Shown in pieces: positions 5,795-9,897 of a stretch of DNA of 9,897 nt. The notes under the pieces were generated by a model that saw only the letters and a program-made list of their open reading frames with translations, did not search any database and was not told the DNA's origin. Source of the stretch: Chloroflexota bacterium. Lineage in GTDB: Bacteria; Chloroflexota; Limnocylindria; Limnocylindrales; CSP1-4. Where the stretch lies: contig JAKAAV010000048.1 in assembly GCA_021802185.1 (NCBI GenBank), positions 1 through 9,897 of the forward strand. Reading direction: 5' to 3'. The translations under genes were made by a program, and so were the position numbers. Positions within the stretch are counted from its first letter, which is position 1. The number at the start of each line of letters is the position of its first letter.

Positions 5795-7144
5795 ATGGAG
5801 ACCCGCGTCTCGATTGCCCGGACGGGCGACCTCAAGGGCAACGCGCAGTTCATGGCCGGCGAGTACGTCCGATACGACGAGGACGTCGCGAAGATCAAGG
5901 CGGCGGTCAAGCAGGCCGTCGAGCTCGCAGTCGGCAGCATCGACAACGTCATCAAGCCGGGCCAGAAGGTGCTCGTCAAGCCGAACCTGGCCTTCCAGGC
6001 ACCGCCGACGAGCTTCGCCGTCGTCGACCCCCGCACGCTCGAGGCCGTCCTCCTGTACCTGAAGGAGGAGTCGAAGGCGGGCGAGATCGCCGTCGGTGAC
6101 AACCCGTCGCTTGGCAAGCACATCGGCAGGGCCCGCCCCGCGATGGCGCAGAGCGGACTGCAGGAGGCCGCAGAGCGCGGCAAGGCTGACAGGATCATCT
6201 ACTTCGACGAGCACGAGACCGTCCACGTCAAGGTCCCGGGCGCGCGCTACCTGAAGGAAGCCGACGTCTGGAAGCCCTTCCTCGACGCGGACGTCGTCAT
6301 CAACGTCCCGAAGATGAAGGTGCACCTGGCCAAGACGGTCACCCTCGGGATCGCCAACTGGCAGGGCATCCTGCGGAACGACCATCCGAGCGAGAACGGC
6401 GTCGACGGCAAGGGCCTGCACACGAACCAGCAGGGCCAGCACCGGAACGACATCGACCCGAAGGTCGTCGACGAATACCGCATCCGGAAGGCCGACCTGA
6501 CCATCGTCGACGCGGTGATCGGGATGGAGGGCCAGGGCCCGCACACCGGCACGCCGATCGAGATGAACCTCGTCATCGCCGGGACCGACACGGTCGCGGT
6601 CGATGCGGTCACCGGCGCGTGCATGGGGTTCGAGCCGAAGGAGATCCCGGCGGTCCGGATCGCGTACCACGACGGACTGGGCGAGATGCGCCTGGACCAC
6701 ATCGACGTGGTCGGCACGCCGATCGAGAAGGTCAGGAAGCACTTCCTGCGGGCGAACGGCAACCCGGTCGGCGTCTGGCCCGGCCTCGATGTCCTGACCC
6801 AGCAGACGTGCCCCGGCTGCTTCGTGAACATCCGCGGCGCGATCGACAACTTCGCGATGCACAGCGGGTTCGAACTCGGCGAGTACAACAAGCAGCTCGG
6901 CGACATCGTGTTCATCGCCGGCGGCCAGCCGGACCTCGACCCGGAGTACTGCCGCGACAAGGTCGTGTTCCTCGTCGGCGACTGCTGGGAGTACTTCCCG
7001 AGCGCGCCGAAGATCCGCGAGGCGCTGGGCCTCGCGCGGAAGGTCATCACGCGGGCCGGGTGCACGCCGGTCTACGTGTTCGCCCAGATCAACCAGGACC
7101 TGATCGACCTCGGAACCGAGGCCGGCATCCTCGCGCACGTCTGA
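5795..7144 (+). CDS. DUF362-domain protein without a ferredoxin domain
   Basis: This 449-aa cytoplasmic protein carries the DUF362 pattern: KPNLAF at 62-67, GDNPSLG at 101-107, DADVVINVPKMKVH at 164-177 with TLGIANWQGIL at 183-193, and DAVIGMEGQGPHTGTP at 239-254 followed by DTVAVDAVTGACMGFEP. DUF362 proteins have no settled biochemical role, and many carry a 4Fe-4S ferredoxin domain, absent here. Instead the C-terminal third has CPGC (C339, C342) plus C386, C397 (FLVGDC) and C423 (AGCTP), enough to bind a metal or cluster. The ATG at 5795 has GGAGG 8 nt upstream; an adjacent TTG at 5792 is the alternative. It is the first gene of a tight run leading to LarE and LarB. It may be the enzyme that uses the nickel-pincer cofactor, or an accessory redox or carboxylate-handling protein. 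I cannot decide which. Confidence 0.85.
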   Translation: METRVSIARTGDLKGNAQFMAGEYVRYDEDVAKIKAAVKQAVELAVGSIDNVIKPGQKVLVKPNLAFQAPPTSFAVVDPRTLEAVLLYLKEESKAGEIAVGDNPSLGKHIGRARPAMAQSGLQEAAERGKADRIIYFDEHETVHVKVPGARYLKEADVWKPFLDADVVINVPKMKVHLAKTVTLGIANWQGILRNDHPSENGVDGKGLHTNQQGQHRNDIDPKVVDEYRIRKADLTIVDAVIGMEGQGPHTGTPIEMNLVIAGTDTVAVDAVTGACMGFEPKEIPAVRIAYHDGLGEMRLDHIDVVGTPIEKVRKHFLRANGNPVGVWPGLDVLTQQTCPGCFVNIRGAIDNFAMHSGFELGEYNKQLGDIVFIAGGQPDLDPEYCRDKVVFLVGDCWEYFPSAPKIREALGLARKVITRAGCTPVYVFAQINQDLIDLGTEAGILAHV

Positions 7145-7150
7145 CCCCCG

Positions 7151-7390
7151 ATGGCGGACATCCGGATCGGCGTGCCCGACAGGCCCGTGACCGTCGTCGA
7201 GTGGCTGAAGGAGGAAGGCGACTTCGTGGCGCGACTCGAGCCGGTGCTGCGGTATCGGTCGAACGGCACGGAGGAGCTGCTCCGATCACCGGGCAGCGGC
7301 GTCCTGGCCCGCATCGAGGTGCAGGCCGGGGAGCAGGCTGAGGCCGGAGCCACGCTCGGGCGGGTGACGATCATCGTCGGAGGGACCTGA
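7151..7390 (+). CDS. Stand-alone lipoyl/biotinyl-domain-like protein lacking the attachment lysine
   Basis: This 79-aa protein spans exactly one lipoyl domain. VTVVEWLKEEGDFVA (13-27) and EPVL (30-33) match the first half of an E2-type lipoyl domain. SPGSGVLARIEVQAGEQAEAG (46-66) matches the second, including the symmetry-related hairpin. The lipoyl Lys normally sits in a DKA turn between them; here that turn reads SNGTEE, with Gly39 at the Lys position. The only lysine in the protein is K20, in the wrong place, so the usual modification is impossible. It starts 6 bp after the DUF362 stop with no clear ribosome site, implying coupled translation, and is followed 3 bp later by the SDR gene. 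Such a fold could be a small partner or scaffold subunit of a neighbouring enzyme. That role is inference. Confidence 0.8.
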   Translation: MADIRIGVPDRPVTVVEWLKEEGDFVARLEPVLRYRSNGTEELLRSPGSGVLARIEVQAGEQAEAGATLGRVTIIVGGT

Positions 7391-7393
7391 AAC

Positions 7394-8163
<770 letters not shown>

Positions 8164-8167
<4 letters not shown>

Positions 8168-9126
8168 CCCCGCGCGTCCCGGCCGTCCCGCCGGCCGATG
8201 AGGTCTCGCCCCTCGACATGCGGCTGCAGCGGAAGCTCGACGAGCTGTCGAGCCTCCTCGGCGGTCTCGGCTCCGTCCTCGTCGCCTTCTCCGGCGGAGT
8301 CGACAGCAGCCTCCTCGCGCGCGTCGCGCACGAAGCGCTCGGCGACCGCGCCGTCGCGTGCATCGCCGTGTCGCCGACGCTGGCGTCCGACGAGCTCGCG
8401 GCCGCGGAAGATGTCGCCCGAGCGATCGGCATCCGGCTCGTCCGGATCGAGACGCACGAGCTGGAGCACGACGAGTACGCCCGCAACCCCGTGAACCGCT
8501 GCTACGTGTGCAAGGGCGTCCTGTTCGAGGAGATGGCGCGGGTCGCGAGCGACGAGCAGATCGGCACGATCGCGTACGGGGAGAACGCGGACGACGCGGG
8601 CGACTACCGGCCTGGAACGCGGGCGGCCGTCGAGGCCGGGATCCGCGCCCCGCTGGCGGAAGTCGGGCTGACGAAGGCCGATGTTCGGGCCGCCGCGCTC
8701 GCGCTCGGGCTGTCGACGTGGGACAAGCCTGCCGCGCCGTGCCTCGCCACACGGATCCCGTACGGCGACCGCGTGACCGTCGAGAAGCTCAGCCAGGTCG
8801 AGCTGGCCGAGCGAGTCGTGCGGGGCCTCGGGTTCCGGGAGTCCCGGGTCAGGCATCATGGCGAGATCGCGCGCGTCGAGATCGCCGTCGAGGAGCTGTG
8901 GAGGGCAGTCGAGCCGGCGGTGCGCGAGACGATCGTGCGCGAGCTGCGGGCGATCGGTTTCCGGCACGTCACGCTCGACCTGGTGGGCTATCGGTCCGGC
9001 AGCCTCGGCGAGGGCCTCGTGGCGCGACCGGCCCTGGTGCGTTCCCCGCTACCGGTCTTCGTCACGCTGCCATCGCGGCCCGAGGCGGGTGACCGCGAGG
9101 AGCACCGCGAGGCGCCGCATGGATGA
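8164..9126 (+). CDS. larE: LarE, ATP-dependent sulfur insertase for nickel-pincer nucleotide
   Basis: LarE adenylates the pyridinium dicarboxylate mononucleotide made by LarB and turns its carboxylates into thiocarboxylates, before LarC adds nickel. The 320-aa protein has the PP-loop ATP-pyrophosphatase motif FSGGVDSS (42-49) and the family segments NRCYVCK (111-117), AYGENADD (137-144) and PCLATRIPYG (192-201). C193 corresponds to the sulfur-giving Cys (Cys176) of the L. plantarum enzyme. C113 and C116 make up a three-Cys set with C193, like that of LarE proteins reported to use a 4Fe-4S cluster rather than sacrificing a cysteine. The ATG at 8164 overlaps the SDR stop; M19 (8218) is an alternative that removes a proline-rich lead. 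The C-terminal 20 residues are charged and probably disordered. It overlaps larB by 8 bp. Confidence 0.95.
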
Positions 9127-9897
9127 CCCCCGGCTCGCGAGCCTGCTCATGGCCGTCCGTGCCGGCGCGGTCGACGTCCCGACGGCGGTCGAGCGGCTGC
9201 GCAACCTGCCGTACGAGGATCTCGGGTTCGCCAGGCTCGACCACCATCGCGGCCTGCGCCAGGGCCTTCCCGAGGTCGTGTTCTGCCAGGGGAAGACCGT
9301 GCGCCAGGTCGTCGACCTCGTCGCGCGGCTGGCGGCCGACGGCGGGCCCGTCCTCGCGACGCGCGCGACCGGGGAGATGGCAGACGCCGTGCTGGCCCGG
9401 GTCCCGGCCGCCACCCACGACCCCGTCGGCCGCACGATCGTGGTGCCGGACCCCGATTCGCGGCCCGCGCGACCGGGCGTGCTGGTGCTGACCGCCGGCA
9501 CCGCCGACATCCCGGTCGCACAGGAGGCCGCGACGACCGCGGAGGCCATGGGCAATGCCGTCGAGCGGATCTTCGACGTCGGCGTGGCGGGCCTGCACCG
9601 GCTGCTCGACAAGCGGGAACGTCTGCGCGCGGCGCGCGTGATCGTCGTGGCGGCCGGCATGGACGGCGCGCTGCCGAGCGTCGTCGGCGGGCTCGTCGAC
9701 GTGCCCGTCATCGCGGTGCCGACGAGCGTCGGCTACGGGGCGAGCTTCGGCGGCGTCGCCGCCCTGCTCACGATGCTGAACGCCTGCGCACCCGGGGTGA
9801 CGGTCGTCAACATCGACAACGGGTTCGGCGCGGGGTACACGGCGGGCCTGGTCAACCGGCTGGGTGCCGAGGCACGACCCGGGCAGGACGCGGAGGC
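9119..9897 (+). CDS. larB: LarB, nicotinic acid adenine dinucleotide carboxylase/hydrolase (3' end beyond window)
   Basis: LarB performs the first step of nickel-pincer nucleotide synthesis, carboxylating the pyridinium ring of NaAD and releasing AMP. 259 codons are present and the frame is still open. Family members are about this long, so only a few residues are missing. The N-terminal part holds DLGFARLDHHR and PEVVFCQGKT (51-60). The PurE-like core holds VLTAGTADIPVA (123-134), GMDGALPSVVGGL (180-192), VPTSVGYGASFGG (200-212), LNACAPG (220-226) and NIDNGFGAGY (231-240). C223 matches the position of Cys221 in L. plantarum LarB, which forms the covalent pyridinium adduct. ATG 9119 lies inside the end of larE, 6 nt after GAGG. 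LarC and a LarA-type enzyme would be expected next, but are outside the window. Confidence 0.95.
   Translation, partial: MDDPRLASLLMAVRAGAVDVPTAVERLRNLPYEDLGFARLDHHRGLRQGLPEVVFCQGKTVRQVVDLVARLAADGGPVLATRATGEMADAVLARVPAATHDPVGRTIVVPDPDSRPARPGVLVLTAGTADIPVAQEAATTAEAMGNAVERIFDVGVAGLHRLLDKRERLRAARVIVVAAGMDGALPSVVGGLVDVPVIAVPTSVGYGASFGGVAALLTMLNACAPGVTVVNIDNGFGAGYTAGLVNRLGAEARPGQDAE

Noticed and set aside
4171..7138. Two long minus-strand frames (about 500 and 545 residues) opposite the aquaporin and DUF362 genes
   Set aside because: They are Arg/Asp/His-rich without motifs, and the plus strand over the same bases carries well-supported genes with ribosome sites.

Overview
This is a GC-rich bacterial chromosome segment. 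It has dense, high-GC3 coding, good AGGAGG-type ribosome sites, one TTG start and one apparently leaderless start. The gene set, and a small protein with a pattern I associate with uncultured Chloroflexota, suggest a Chloroflexota- or Actinomycetota-like organism. That placement is an impression, not something the sequence proves. No integrase, transposase, phage gene or CRISPR array is visible.

Left part (1-1290, all minus strand). A complete tRNA-Arg(TCT) with encoded CCA lies at the edge. It is followed by a 75-residue helical hypothetical protein with a -10 box too close to its ATG for a leader, then a non-coding stretch with a perfect 13-bp hairpin. Next come a 108-residue hypothetical protein starting at TTG and an intergenic region with three DnaA-box-like sequences at exact 12-bp spacing.

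Middle part (1291-4552). A two-gene minus-strand operon encodes a DUF1611 protein (DgcN-like) and an enolase-superfamily dipeptide epimerase/racemase (DgcA-like). The pair matches the N-acetyl-D-glutamate route that turns D-glutamate into L-glutamate. An IclR-family regulator is divergently transcribed, with a near-palindrome between them.

Right part (4553-9897, all plus strand). An aquaglyceroporin (LarD-like) has a leader that can fold in two mutually exclusive ways around its ribosome site. It is followed by a DUF362 protein, a tiny lipoyl-domain-like protein that lacks the attachment lysine, a short-chain dehydrogenase, LarE and LarB (LarB runs off the edge). LarB and LarE make the nickel-pincer nucleotide (NPN), the cofactor of lactate racemase (LarA) and its relatives. 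No LarA-type racemase is visible. The cofactor genes are tightly coupled to DUF362, the degenerate lipoyl domain and the dehydrogenase, and this is the most promising candidate for an undescribed system. Either LarA and LarC lie just downstream, or one of these proteins is the NPN user.

Taken together, the segment looks devoted to stereochemical conversion of small carboxylates: D-glutamate on one strand, and probably a 2-hydroxy acid with uptake, epimerisation and oxidation on the other.
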